Assembly: GCF_016598475.1 (NCBI RefSeq)
Contig: NZ_JAEMUX010000004.1
Location: 62,001-126,000 of the forward strand
Length of the DNA: 64,000 nt
Direction: 5' to 3'
DNA from: Streptomyces adelaidensis
Lineage (GTDB): Bacteria; Actinomycetota; Actinomycetes; Streptomycetales; Streptomycetaceae
Made by a program: the position numbers and the translations under genes. Below, piece by piece: positions 24,385-32,772 of the stretch. The notes beneath the pieces were generated by a model that worked only from the letters and a program-made list of their open reading frames with translations, had not been told where the DNA came from and searched no databases. Within the stretch, counting starts at the first letter, position 1; every line of letters starts with the position of its first letter.

Positions 24385-26654
24385 TCGAGCACGAGCGGTA
24401 CGACCGTGAGCGCCTCCCGCGCGGACCGCGCGACCCGGATCTCCACCGCCTCCGGCACCACCACGGACTCCAAGTCGGCGCCGACCAGCGACAGTTGGTC
24501 GGCGCCGAGGCGTATCGCGACCGTACGGCATTCCCCCGGGGCGAGATCCACGCCGCGGAACGCCCGCAGTTCGAGCGTGCGCGGCCACACGGGCGTACGC
24601 AGCCTGCGGATGTACAGCTGGACGACGCTGCGGCCGGGCCGCGTACCGGTGTTGGTGACGTCGACCTCGACGGTGCACCCGGCCAGGCGGGGCGGACCGT
24701 GGTCGAAGGCCGTGTACGACAGCCCGTGCCCGAAGGAGAAGAGTGGCCCGGCGTCGCCGTCGACGTAGGAGCCGTACTCGGTGTCCTTGTGGTTGTAGTA
24801 GGCGGGAAGTCGGTCCGCCGAGCGCGGGACGGAGACCGGGAGGCGCCCGACGGGTTCGGTGAGCCCGAGGAGCACCTCGGCGATCGCCCGGCCGCCCCAC
24901 GGGCCCGGATACCAGGCGGTGAGCAGCGCGGCGGCCCGGTCCGCCGCCTCCGGGACGGCGTGCGGGCGGCCCTGGACGAGGACGACGACGGTGGGCGTGC
25001 CGGTGGCGGTGACCGCGTCCAGCAACGCGTGCTGGGCCTCCCCCAGCCGCAGCCCGGCGAGGTCGACGCCCTCACCGCAGGTCATCTCGGACACCACCGT
25101 CCGCGCGGCCCCGTTGGCGTCGAACTCCGTGTCGGGGGTACGGGCGCTGCTGCCGCCCAGCACGAGCACGGCCAGGTCGGCCGCGACGGCTTCGGCGATC
25201 GCGGCCGGGACGCCGCTGCGGTCGGCGCCGGTGAGGGCCGCGCCCGGTGTGTGGCGGACGTCCGTGCCGGCCGGGGCGAGGCGGCGTAGTGCGTCGAGGA
25301 CGCTCTCGCCGGTGCCGGGGCGCTGCGGGGCGGTGTAGTCGCCGAGTTGGTGGGCGATGGTGGCGGCGTGCGGGCCGAGCACGGCGATACGGCGTACCGA
25401 GGGCCCGATGGGCAGGACGCCGGCCGGGTTGTGGAGGAGGGTGACGCAGGCGCGGGCGAGGTCGGTGCTCAGGCTGCGCCCGGCGTGCTCGGGGACGGAC
25501 GCGCGTCGCGTGTACGGGTGCTCGAAGAGGCCGAGGCGGAACTTCAGGCGCAGTACGCGGGCGACGGCCGTGTCCAGGGCGGCCTCGCTCACCAGGCCCC
25601 GTTCGACGGCCTCCTCCAGGTGGGTGAAGCCCTCGTCCCAGAGGCTGAGGTCGACGCCGGCGTGCAGCGCGAGCGCGCCCGCGGACACCTTGTCACCGGT
25701 GATGCGGGCGAGGCGGTCCACGGCGAGCCCGTCGGCCATGACCAGGCCCTCGAAGCCCCAGCGGTCCCGGAGCAGTCCGGTGAGCAGGGCGCGGTTGCCG
25801 GAGCAGGGCACGCCGTCGACCTCGTTGTACGCGGCCATGACGGCGGCGGCGCCGGCCCGGACCCCGGCGCGGGCGGCCGGGAGGTGGATCTCGTGCAGTT
25901 CGCGCAGGCCGAGTTCGGACTCGGCGGAGTTGCGGCCGCCGACGGTGGCGCCCTGACCGGCGAAGTGCTTGAGGACGACGGGGGTGCGGTCGGCGGCGAA
26001 GTACTCGCCCGGCGCACCCTGCATGCCGTGCACCAGGGCCTCGGTGAGCCGGGCGGCCAGGTACGGGTCCTCGCCGAAGCACTCCTCGGTACGGCCCCAG
26101 CGTGGGTCCCGGGCGATGTCCAGTGCGGAGACGAGGGCGACGTGGCCGCCTCTGGCGCGCAGTTCGGCGGCGGCGTGGGCGGCGGCCCGCTCGTACAGGC
26201 CGGGGTCCCAGGTGGCGCCGACGGCCAGGTTGACGGGGAGGACCGTGCCGTCGAGGGCCATGTGACCGTGCGGCATCTCCTCGACGAACAGGGCGGGGAT
26301 GCGGAGTCGGCTGCGTTCCAGGACATGGCGCTGGACCAGGTCGGCGAGGTCTGCGCTGTCCGTCGCGTCGGGTCCCGAGCCGTGGTCCACGCCGGACCAG
26401 GCGTCGGCGCGCATCAGGCCGTAGAGGGCGCCGAGGCCCGCGAAGCGCTCCGTCTCGGCGTACAGGGCCTCGGTGAGTGCGAAGTGCCCGTCCGGGGTGC
26501 GGCGGTAGGCGCCCCAGCCGTACATGCGCTGGTTGAGCTGGCCGGCCTTCTCGCGTGGGGTCATACGGGAGAGGAGGTCGCGGACTCGGGTGTCGAGGGG
26601 GGCGGCCGGGTCGAGGTAGGGGTGCGAGACAGTTGCCTGGTTCTGAGGGGACAT
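24348..26654 (-). CDS. GH3 beta-glycosidase
   Basis: A 768-residue family GH3 enzyme with the full barrel, alpha/beta sandwich and C-terminal fibronectin-III-like domain (TVEVDVTNTGTRPGRSVVQL). Catalytic features are ARDPRWGRTEECFGEDPYL, LKHFAGQGATVGGRNSAE and the nucleophile aspartate in WGFEGLVMADGLAVDRL (near residue 303; alanine replaces the usual serine before it). No signal peptide, so it is intracellular. It follows the sugar kinase gene by 54 bp on the same strand and probably shares its promoter and regulon site D. The exact sugar (glucose, mannose, xylose) cannot be read from sequence. Confidence 0.88.
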   Translation of the reverse strand: MSPQNQATVSHPYLDPAAPLDTRVRDLLSRMTPREKAGQLNQRMYGWGAYRRTPDGHFALTEALYAETERFAGLGALYGLMRADAWSGVDHGSGPDATDSADLADLVQRHVLERSRLRIPALFVEEMPHGHMALDGTVLPVNLAVGATWDPGLYERAAAHAAAELRARGGHVALVSALDIARDPRWGRTEECFGEDPYLAARLTEALVHGMQGAPGEYFAADRTPVVLKHFAGQGATVGGRNSAESELGLRELHEIHLPAARAGVRAGAAAVMAAYNEVDGVPCSGNRALLTGLLRDRWGFEGLVMADGLAVDRLARITGDKVSAGALALHAGVDLSLWDEGFTHLEEAVERGLVSEAALDTAVARVLRLKFRLGLFEHPYTRRASVPEHAGRSLSTDLARACVTLLHNPAGVLPIGPSVRRIAVLGPHAATIAHQLGDYTAPQRPGTGESVLDALRRLAPAGTDVRHTPGAALTGADRSGVPAAIAEAVAADLAVLVLGGSSARTPDTEFDANGAARTVVSEMTCGEGVDLAGLRLGEAQHALLDAVTATGTPTVVVLVQGRPHAVPEAADRAAALLTAWYPGPWGGRAIAEVLLGLTEPVGRLPVSVPRSADRLPAYYNHKDTEYGSYVDGDAGPLFSFGHGLSYTAFDHGPPRLAGCTVEVDVTNTGTRPGRSVVQLYIRRLRTPVWPRTLELRAFRGVDLAPGECRTVAIRLGADQLSLVGADLESVVVPEAVEIRVARSAREALTVVPLVLDQSLTAPEDTPL

Positions 26655-26708
26655 GAAGTCGTCCTTCCTGCCTCAGCGGCCGGTGCGGTGGGCTCAGGTG
26701 GTGTGGGC

Positions 26709-27812
26709 TCAGATGGCGTGGTCGAGGCGGGCCAGGGCCACGGCGCCCGGGGAGCCGTCCGAGACCGGGGTGATCGCGAGGGCGAGGGGGGCCAGGCGTT
26801 CGGTCAGGGGGATCAGCAGGGGGCCGTCGGGGGCGAGGAGGCCGCCGGTGACGACGAGGGGTTCGCCGGGGCGCGGGGCGAGTGCCGCCACGGTGTCGGC
26901 GAGGCGGCGGGCCGCCTCGTGCAGAATCCGCGTGGCGACGGCGTCCTTCTCCTCTGCGGCGCGGACGACCAGGGGCGCGTGGTCGGCGAGCCGGACCGGC
27001 GGCCGGTCCATCACGGCGGGCAGCAGACGCTCGCGGTAGGCGGCGCGCGAGGCCGCGCTCCAGGGGGCGGCGTCCGTGCCGCCGTGGCACGGGGCCGCGT
27101 CCGTGCCGCCGTAGTCCTGCGGGGGAAGGATCTCCGTCGGCAGGCCGAGTGCCCGGCCGACCGTGAGGGCGAGCGCGGTGGGCCCGCTGCGGCCGTCGGC
27201 GGCCCGCAGGACCGCCCGTACGGCGGCGCGGCCGATCCAGAAGCCGCCGCCGTCGTCGCCGAGGAGCCAGCCGTCGCCGCCGGAGGTCGCGGCCGGCACC
27301 CGTGCGTCGATCCGGGCGGCGACCGCGCCGGTGCCGGCCACCAGGACGAGGCCGTCGGCGGGGTGGCCGGGGGCGGCGGCGAACGCGGTCTCGATGTCGC
27401 TGTGGACACCGACCTCGGCGGCGGTGACGCCCACCCGGGCGAGCGCGGCGGCCAGCGCCGCCTGTGCGCGTACCCGGCCGGGCTCGTCGGCGGCCTGTCC
27501 CCCGTGGCCGGTACCGGCGAACCCGCCCGCCACCGCGACCACCCGCCCGCGCAACGGTTCGGGCACGGCCCGCGCGAGGGCCTCTGCGAGGTGGTCGGCG
27601 AGCACCGGGCCGGGCACGGTGAGTGCGTTGCCCGGCCCGGACGTGCCCTCGCCCAGGGTGCGGCCGTCACCCAGGTCGGCCAGGACGGCACGGGTGCGGG
27701 TGCCGCCGGCGTCGATGCCGACCACCAGCGCCGGGGCGGCTCTGGAGAGCGACGCGGCCGACGCCCGGGCAGCCGGGGAATCCGCGGAAGCTTGGTTCAA
27801 ATCACTATTCAT
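26709..27812 (-). CDS. BadF/BadG-type N-acetylglucosamine kinase-like protein
   Basis: A 367-residue ASKHA-fold kinase of the BadF/BcrA group, which includes N-acetylglucosamine kinases. Motifs are the phosphate loop VVGIDAGGTRTRAVLADLG (near residue 30), LVLVAGTGAVAARID, DGWLLGDDGGGFWIGRAAVR and a C-terminal PLVVTGGLLA. ATG at 27812 is used although its ribosome site is weak and regulon site D overlaps codons 2-7; a start further in cannot be excluded. A local duplication yields two GGTDAAP copies. The kinase would phosphorylate the monosaccharide released by the intracellular glycosidases. Confidence 0.8.
   Translation of the reverse strand: MNSDLNQASADSPAARASAASLSRAAPALVVGIDAGGTRTRAVLADLGDGRTLGEGTSGPGNALTVPGPVLADHLAEALARAVPEPLRGRVVAVAGGFAGTGHGGQAADEPGRVRAQAALAAALARVGVTAAEVGVHSDIETAFAAAPGHPADGLVLVAGTGAVAARIDARVPAATSGGDGWLLGDDGGGFWIGRAAVRAVLRAADGRSGPTALALTVGRALGLPTEILPPQDYGGTDAAPCHGGTDAAPWSAASRAAYRERLLPAVMDRPPVRLADHAPLVVRAAEEKDAVATRILHEAARRLADTVAALAPRPGEPLVVTGGLLAPDGPLLIPLTERLAPLALAITPVSDGSPGAVALARLDHAI
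27793..27807 (-). promoter_or_regulatory. Shared sugar-regulon site D
   Basis: On the minus strand TAGTGATTTGAACCA, 14 of 15 matches to site C. It lies at the divergent start region of the kinase gene and the GH5-like gene; GTGGTTGATAC at 27825-27834 may be a further half-site. Confidence 0.65.
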
Positions 27813-27873
27813 TGTCGTCCATGGTGGTTGATACATTCGCCGGAGACAAGGTCCAACTCTTGAGGAGGCCGCC

Positions 27874-29130
27874 ATCGACACGCCGCCCTCGCCCGCGCCC
27901 GCACTCCGCTTCGGAGTGAACTACACCCCACGCAGAGGCTGGTTCCACGCCTGGCACGACTTCGATCCGGGGCTCACGCGCGAGGACCTGGAACAGATCG
28001 CCGGGCTGGGCCTGGACCACGTCCGGGTCTTCCATCTGTGGCCCCTGCTCCAGCCCAACCGCACCCTGGTCCGCGCATCGGCCGTCGACCAGCTGGTCCG
28101 CCTGGTGGACCTGGCGGGCGAATGCGGCCTGGACGTCGTCGTCGACGGCGTGCAGGGCCATCTGTCGAGCTTCGACTTCTACCCGGAGTGGACGCGCGGC
28201 TGGCACCACCGCAACGTGTTCACGGACCCCGGGGCCATCGAGGCGCAGGCGCTGCTCCTGCACACGCTGGGCCGCGCCCTGACCGGCCATCCCCACCTCA
28301 TCGGCCTCCAGCTCGGCAACGAGCTCAACAACCTGGTCGAGCACAACCCGGTGTCACCGGCCGAGGTGGACCACTACCTGGACACCCTGCTGGCCGCCGC
28401 GCGGGACGGGCTCGGCGAGTACGGCGGCCTGGTCACGCATTCGGCGTACGACGCCGCCTGGTACGGCGACGACCACCCCTTCACCCCCGAGGCCTCGGCC
28501 CGCAAGGGCGACCTGACCACGGTCCACCCCTGGGTCTTCTCCGCCGACTGCGCCCGCCGCTACGGCCCACGCTCCCCGCAGACGCACCATCTCGCGGAGT
28601 ACGGCACGGAGCTGGCCGTCGCCTACGCCACGGACCCGGCCCGCCCGGTCTGGGTCCAGGAGACCGGGGCGCCCGAGCCGCACATCCCGGCCGCCGACGC
28701 CCCCGACTTCGCCCGCGCGACCCTCCGCAACGCGGCCGGCTGCGCACAGCTGTGGGGCGTCACCTGGTGGTGCTCCCACGACGTCGACCGCTCCCTGGCC
28801 GACTTCCCCGAACTGGAGTACACCCTGGGTCTCTTCGACTCCGCCGGCCGTCCCAAGCCGATCGCCGACGCCCTCTCCACGACGGTGGCCGAGCTCCGCA
28901 CCGCCGCCGCCCCGTCCGTTCCCCGTACGACGGCCCTGGTCCTCGACTGCACCCCGTCCACCCGCTCGGTCTCCGGCCCGGGCGGCGCCTTCTTCGAGGC
29001 CTGGATGCGCCTGCGGGAGGAGGGCACCCGCCCGGCGGTGGTCCTGGCGGAGCGGGCGAAGGACACGGCGTATCTCGCGGCGAGGGGGATCACGGAGCTG
29101 GTCGAGGGGAGCGACGTGCGCATCCCCTGA
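27874..29130 (+). CDS. GH5-like cytosolic glycoside hydrolase, probable ATC start codon
   Basis: A (beta/alpha)8 glycosidase resembling cellulase-family (GH5/clan A) proteins of actinomycetes. Acid/base glutamate E150 is in LQLGNELNN and nucleophile E263 in VWVQETGAP, at the ends of strands 4 and 7. QGHLSSFDF and VTWWCSHDVDRSL are other active-site-like stretches. No signal peptide. The first in-frame ATG/GTG/TTG is GTG 27916, which has no ribosome site and starts inside strand 1 (FGVNYTP). A perfect GGAGG (27864-27868) instead points to ATC at 27874, giving MDTPPSPAPALRFGVNYTP. I use that start. Stops upstream in frame exclude a longer ORF beyond 27832. Confidence 0.78.
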   Translation: MDTPPSPAPALRFGVNYTPRRGWFHAWHDFDPGLTREDLEQIAGLGLDHVRVFHLWPLLQPNRTLVRASAVDQLVRLVDLAGECGLDVVVDGVQGHLSSFDFYPEWTRGWHHRNVFTDPGAIEAQALLLHTLGRALTGHPHLIGLQLGNELNNLVEHNPVSPAEVDHYLDTLLAAARDGLGEYGGLVTHSAYDAAWYGDDHPFTPEASARKGDLTTVHPWVFSADCARRYGPRSPQTHHLAEYGTELAVAYATDPARPVWVQETGAPEPHIPAADAPDFARATLRNAAGCAQLWGVTWWCSHDVDRSLADFPELEYTLGLFDSAGRPKPIADALSTTVAELRTAAAPSVPRTTALVLDCTPSTRSVSGPGGAFFEAWMRLREEGTRPAVVLAERAKDTAYLAARGITELVEGSDVRIP

Positions 29131-29140
29131 CGGCCGGAGG

Positions 29141-30634
29141 TCAGGGTGTCCGCCCCGTCAGGATCTCGGCCACCGCCCCCAGGTTGACCCGCCCCCTGCC
29201 GTGCGCGCACACCGCGGCGCCGGGTTCCGGCAAGCCGGTGGAGACCGGTAGCGCGTCCGGGCGTGCGGTCAGGAGCGCGTCCCGCAGGCGCCCCTGCCAG
29301 GGGTACAGCTCGGCGTCGCACACGGCGACGACCAGCGGCCGCCCGGCCGCGGCCCGCAGCGCCTGAGCCACGACGGCGCCGGTGTCGTCCGGTTCTCCGG
29401 CGACCGCCGTGCCCGTGGCCGTCGGGTCGAGGGCGCGGATCTCGGTCAGGAGGTCCTCGCCGCCCCAGTTGAGGGCGGGGTGCGGGGCCGGGAAGAGGTC
29501 GACGACATGGGCGCCCGGCACCGGTTCCGGCACGGGCCCGCCGCGCCGGACGGCCCGCCGCGCCGCCGCCGGCCCGGCGTCCGCGTCCCACGGCGCCGCC
29601 TCGCCCGGCCGGTACGGCACCGCGTACCGCAGCGCGAGCCGCCGTACCCGTGCCGCGGCCTCGGTCACGCGCTCCTCGGCCAGTTCGCCCGTCAGCAGGG
29701 CGTCGAGCACGGCGTCCCGGCAGGCGAGGGTGACCTCCGGATCCGGCACGGCGACGATGACCTGGTCCGCCCCGGCGGCGAGCGCGAGCCGGGCGCCGGC
29801 CGCCTCGCCGTAGCGGTCGGCGATGGCCTTCATCTCCAGCGCGTCGCTCACCAGGACGCCGTCGAAGCCGAGTTCGCCGCGCAACAGGTCGGAGAGGATG
29901 CGCGGGCTGAGGGTGGCGGGCAGGTCCGGGTCGAGGGCCGGGAACACCACATGGGCGCTCATCAGCATGGGCACGCCCGCGTCGACGGCGGCCCGGAAGG
30001 GCGCGAGATCGAGCCGGTCGTACGGCCGTGGGTCGACCGCGAGCTCGTGGTGGCTGTCCGTGACGGTCCCGCCGTGACCGGGGAAGTGTTTGGCGCAGGA
30101 GGCCACGCCACGCGCCTCGGTGGCCTCGATCCAGGCACGCAGATGCCGCGAGACCAGCTCGGGGTCGCCGCCGAAGGCCCGGGTGCGCACGATCGGGTTC
30201 TCGGGCCGGCTCTGTACGTCGGCGACCGGGGCGTACGAGGCCGTGATGCCGAGCGAGAGCAGATGTCCGGCGAGGGCGTCGGCGCACGCGGCGGTGAGCC
30301 TCGGGTCGTCGGCGACGCCGAGCGCCCAGGAGCCGGGCACCTCGGGGGCGCCGGCGGCCACCAGGTGGCCGATGCCGCCGCCCTCGTTGTCGATGGCCAC
30401 CAGCAGGTCCGGGCGCAGTCCCCGTAGCGTGCCGGTGAGTTCGCGGACCTGGTCGGCGTCGCGGACGTTGCGGGTGAAGAGGATGACCCCGCCCAGTCCA
30501 CGGTCGATGAGCCGTTTCAGGGTGTCGGGGACGGTCGTCGTACCGTCGAAGCCCGCGACGAGGCAGCGGTGGGCTGCCTCGTCGAGGGCCGCGGGGAGGA
30601 CCGGGCCGAGCGGCCCGGCGGCGGAGTGTGTCAC
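29141..30634 (-). CDS. NagZ-like GH3 beta-N-acetylhexosaminidase
   Basis: A 497-residue GH3 enzyme of the NagZ subgroup, which releases N-acetylglucosamine. Diagnostic sequence is AKHFPGHGGTVTDSHHELAV (residues about 180-200), whose Asp-His dyad is the acid/base of NagZ-type GH3, and the nucleophile aspartate in FDGVLVSDALEMKAI. ILFTRNVRD and LLVAIDNEGGGIGHL are also typical. A C-terminal domain of about 150 residues follows the barrel. No signal peptide. GTG 30634 is chosen because AGAGGA lies 8 nt upstream; a TTG at 30658 is less likely. Divergent from nothing close; a partly symmetric sequence (30677-30695) lies upstream. Confidence 0.88.
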   Translation of the reverse strand: MTHSAAGPLGPVLPAALDEAAHRCLVAGFDGTTTVPDTLKRLIDRGLGGVILFTRNVRDADQVRELTGTLRGLRPDLLVAIDNEGGGIGHLVAAGAPEVPGSWALGVADDPRLTAACADALAGHLLSLGITASYAPVADVQSRPENPIVRTRAFGGDPELVSRHLRAWIEATEARGVASCAKHFPGHGGTVTDSHHELAVDPRPYDRLDLAPFRAAVDAGVPMLMSAHVVFPALDPDLPATLSPRILSDLLRGELGFDGVLVSDALEMKAIADRYGEAAGARLALAAGADQVIVAVPDPEVTLACRDAVLDALLTGELAEERVTEAAARVRRLALRYAVPYRPGEAAPWDADAGPAAARRAVRRGGPVPEPVPGAHVVDLFPAPHPALNWGGEDLLTEIRALDPTATGTAVAGEPDDTGAVVAQALRAAAGRPLVVAVCDAELYPWQGRLRDALLTARPDALPVSTGLPEPGAAVCAHGRGRVNLGAVAEILTGRTP

Positions 30635-30676
30635 CCCTGGAATCCTCTGGCTGACCAAGCCTTAAGTCAACAGTTG

Positions 30677-30695
30677 GGTGGATGAATGATTCACC
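30677..30695. promoter_or_regulatory. Imperfect 19-bp palindrome upstream of the NagZ-like gene
   Basis: GGTGGATGAATGATTCACC has GGTG/CACC ends and partial inner symmetry. On the minus strand it contains TTGGTGAAT, which resembles the left half of the shared regulon sites, but the GAACCA half is absent, so it is listed separately. Confidence 0.4.
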
Positions 30696-30711
30696 AAGGC
30701 GGGCAAGGGCG

Positions 30712-31347
30712 TCACGGGACGGCGTGATGCGAGGAGACCGCCCGCCGTGCGCGCACCCAGCCGAGGAGGACCGCCGAGCAGAGGGCGGCGAGGGCGCACC
30801 AGGTCGAGATGAACTCCAGTCGCCACAGGATCCAGCAGACCAGGGCACCGACGGCGGCCAGGGCCCCGAGCAGTACGAGGCGCCGGTCGCCCGAGAGCAG
30901 GAGGGAGCCGACCGTGGCGAGGAGGTAGCCCGCGACGAGGAGGCCAGGATGGGAGAGGCCGAGTGTGTAGCCGACGGTGCGGCCGCGGATCTCGGCGGTC
31001 ACCGGACCGGTGGCCAGGGCGTGGGCGAGCAGCGCGGCCGTCGCGACTCCGACGCCGAGCAGGACGGTGAGCCGGGTCCGGACACGGGGCGGGGCCGCGC
31101 ACCACACGCCCACGGGCACCCAGACGGCCAGCAGCGGCAGCGCGATGACGGCCCAGGCGACGGTGGCCGGTCCGCTGCCGCCGCCCGAGGACCAGACCGC
31201 CGACTCCACGATCTGATGCGCCCCGAGCAGCAACGGCAGCGCCGCGAGCGGCAGATCCCGGCCGTCGCGCACCTGCGCCACACAGGCCACCCCGACGACT
31301 CCGACGCAGACACCAGCCACGAGATCGGCCGTCGCACTCCAACACAT
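30712..31347 (-). CDS. DUF6629-type integral membrane protein
   Basis: A 211-residue protein that starts MCWSATADLVAGVCVGVVGV, the hallmark of the actinobacterial DUF6629 family, and is almost entirely made of about seven hydrophobic helices with short loops. Function is unknown. Ribosome site is weak (GGTGGCG). No operon partner; its upstream region carries two tandem repeats. Confidence 0.75.
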   Translation of the reverse strand: MCWSATADLVAGVCVGVVGVACVAQVRDGRDLPLAALPLLLGAHQIVESAVWSSGGGSGPATVAWAVIALPLLAVWVPVGVWCAAPPRVRTRLTVLLGVGVATAALLAHALATGPVTAEIRGRTVGYTLGLSHPGLLVAGYLLATVGSLLLSGDRRLVLLGALAAVGALVCWILWRLEFISTWCALAALCSAVLLGWVRARRAVSSHHAVP

Positions 31348-31412
31348 CACGCCACCACGGGGTCGACCGCCGTAGGCATCTGGCTCCCTGACGTCTGACA
31401 GCTGAATATCGG

Positions 31413-31442
31413 GCATCGGCATCGGCATCGGCATCGGCATCG
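31413..31442. repeat. Hexanucleotide tandem repeat GCATCG x5
   Basis: Five exact GCATCG units in the intergenic region between the DUF6629 and LacI genes. Confidence 0.9.
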
Positions 31443-31527
31443 GGCAGGGCATCCGACATCTGACGGATCTGCGGTTTTTGCAGTATTCACCGGATATGTC
31501 GCGCACGCCGCTCACGCTCTGCCGTGC

Positions 31528-31563
31528 GGGCCAACCGGGCCAACCGGGCCAACCGGGCCAACC
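31528..31563. repeat. 9-bp tandem repeat GGGCCAACC x4
   Basis: Four exact 9-bp units, 85 bp from the hexamer repeat and downstream of the LacI gene stop. Noncoding on present evidence. Confidence 0.9.
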
Positions 31564-31609
31564 GGGGGCACGCCGCCACGGAGGACGGTGGCAGTGCCTT
31601 GGCCCGCCG

Positions 31610-32656
31610 TCACCCCGTACGCGGCAGGCCCGTGGCGGCGGGCGGCATGTTGAACGGGGTGACCACCTGGATCGGCGACGGCAGCATGGGCCCGTCGTCC
31701 GGCAGCGCCTTGTGGGCGCGCATCACGGTCTGGCAGGCGCGGCGTACGTCCTGGCGGAGGTCGTGGTGGAGGACCGCGGACAGGCGGCGCTCGCGGAGCA
31801 GCCGGGTGTTGTCGTGGTCGAGGTCATGGGCGATGAACACCGCGCAGGTGCGACCCAGTTCGCCGAACGCGTCCAGGGTCGCGAGGTTGCCGCCGCCCAT
31901 GGAGTAGACGGCGACGATGTCCTCGTCGCGTCGGAGCGCCGCGCGGACGAGGTCGCCCTGGGTGGCGTCGAGGCCGTCGCTGTCGGTGACCTCCACCAGG
32001 GAGCGTCCGGGGTGGGCGAGGCGCATCGCGCTGCGGAAGCCCATCTCGCGCTCCTCCTCACCACGGAACGAGCCGCGGCTGATGGTGGTCAGCACATGGC
32101 CGGGCCGGTCGCCGAGCCACTGGCCGACGAGGTACGCGGCGGTGGTCCCGGCCGCGCGGTTGTCGATGCCGACATACGCGACGCGGGCACTGCCGGGCAG
32201 GTCGGTGACGAGGGTGACGACGGGGATGCCGGCCGCGGCCAGCCGGTCGACCGCGGCGGAGATCTCCGGCAGGTCCGGAGCCTTGAGGAGCACACCCTGC
32301 GAACCCCGCCGGGCGATCTTGTCCAGGGTGGCGACCGGTTCGGCGGCGGTGCCGGTCTCACGGAAGTGGAAGCGGGAGCGTACGACGGCGGGGTGCAGGG
32401 AGGGCAGTTCCGCTTCGAGGGCGTCGCGTACGGCGGTCGTGAAGCGTTCGGGGGCCTGCATCACGATGTCGATCATGAACGTACGCCCGCCGATGCGGAC
32501 CTGGCTCCGCTGGCGGTCCAGGTCCTCGACGGCCTGCCGTACCTCCCGGGCCGTGCTCTCCCGCACCATGCCCCGGCTGTTGAGGACGCGGTCGACCGTG
32601 GCCGTGCTCAGGCCTGACTGACGGGCGATCTCCTTGATCGTGTACGGGTGTCGCAT
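31610..32656 (-). CDS. LacI-family transcriptional regulator
   Basis: A 348-residue regulator with an N-terminal helix-turn-helix TIKEIARQSGLSTATVDRVL (residues 6-25) and hinge region, followed by a periplasmic-binding-protein-like sugar domain of the Peripla_BP_4 type (GVLLKAPDLPEISAAVDRL, IPVVTLVTDLP, VYSMGGGNLATLDAF, FIAHDLDHDN). It belongs to the subgroup with a VDRVLN recognition helix rather than the VSRVLN form. Divergent from the dioxygenase gene, 116 bp away, which may be its target. Ribosome site GGGAAA is weak. Confidence 0.88.
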   Translation of the reverse strand: MRHPYTIKEIARQSGLSTATVDRVLNSRGMVRESTAREVRQAVEDLDRQRSQVRIGGRTFMIDIVMQAPERFTTAVRDALEAELPSLHPAVVRSRFHFRETGTAAEPVATLDKIARRGSQGVLLKAPDLPEISAAVDRLAAAGIPVVTLVTDLPGSARVAYVGIDNRAAGTTAAYLVGQWLGDRPGHVLTTISRGSFRGEEEREMGFRSAMRLAHPGRSLVEVTDSDGLDATQGDLVRAALRRDEDIVAVYSMGGGNLATLDAFGELGRTCAVFIAHDLDHDNTRLLRERRLSAVLHHDLRQDVRRACQTVMRAHKALPDDGPMLPSPIQVVTPFNMPPAATGLPRTG

Positions 32657-32772
32657 CGCTGATTTCCCAGGCTCTGTGATGTCTTTTTGATGTGTTTCCG
32701 CGCATTGAATGATGGATTCGAGGTCATCAGACTGGCAGAAGGACAAGGGCTGCGACATAGGAAGGGAGCACG

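Noticed and set aside
27916..27918. GTG as start of the GH5-like enzyme
   Set aside because: It has no ribosome site and cuts into the first strand of the barrel, while a perfect GGAGG precedes ATC 27874.
30635..30658. TTG start of the NagZ-like gene
   Set aside because: A GTG at 30634 has a better-placed AGAGGA, and the extra residues are not typical of the family.
31413..31563. Repeat-encoded small protein (GQPGQPGQPG frame)
   Set aside because: No ribosome site or conserved extension; the reading follows from the 9-bp repeat alone.
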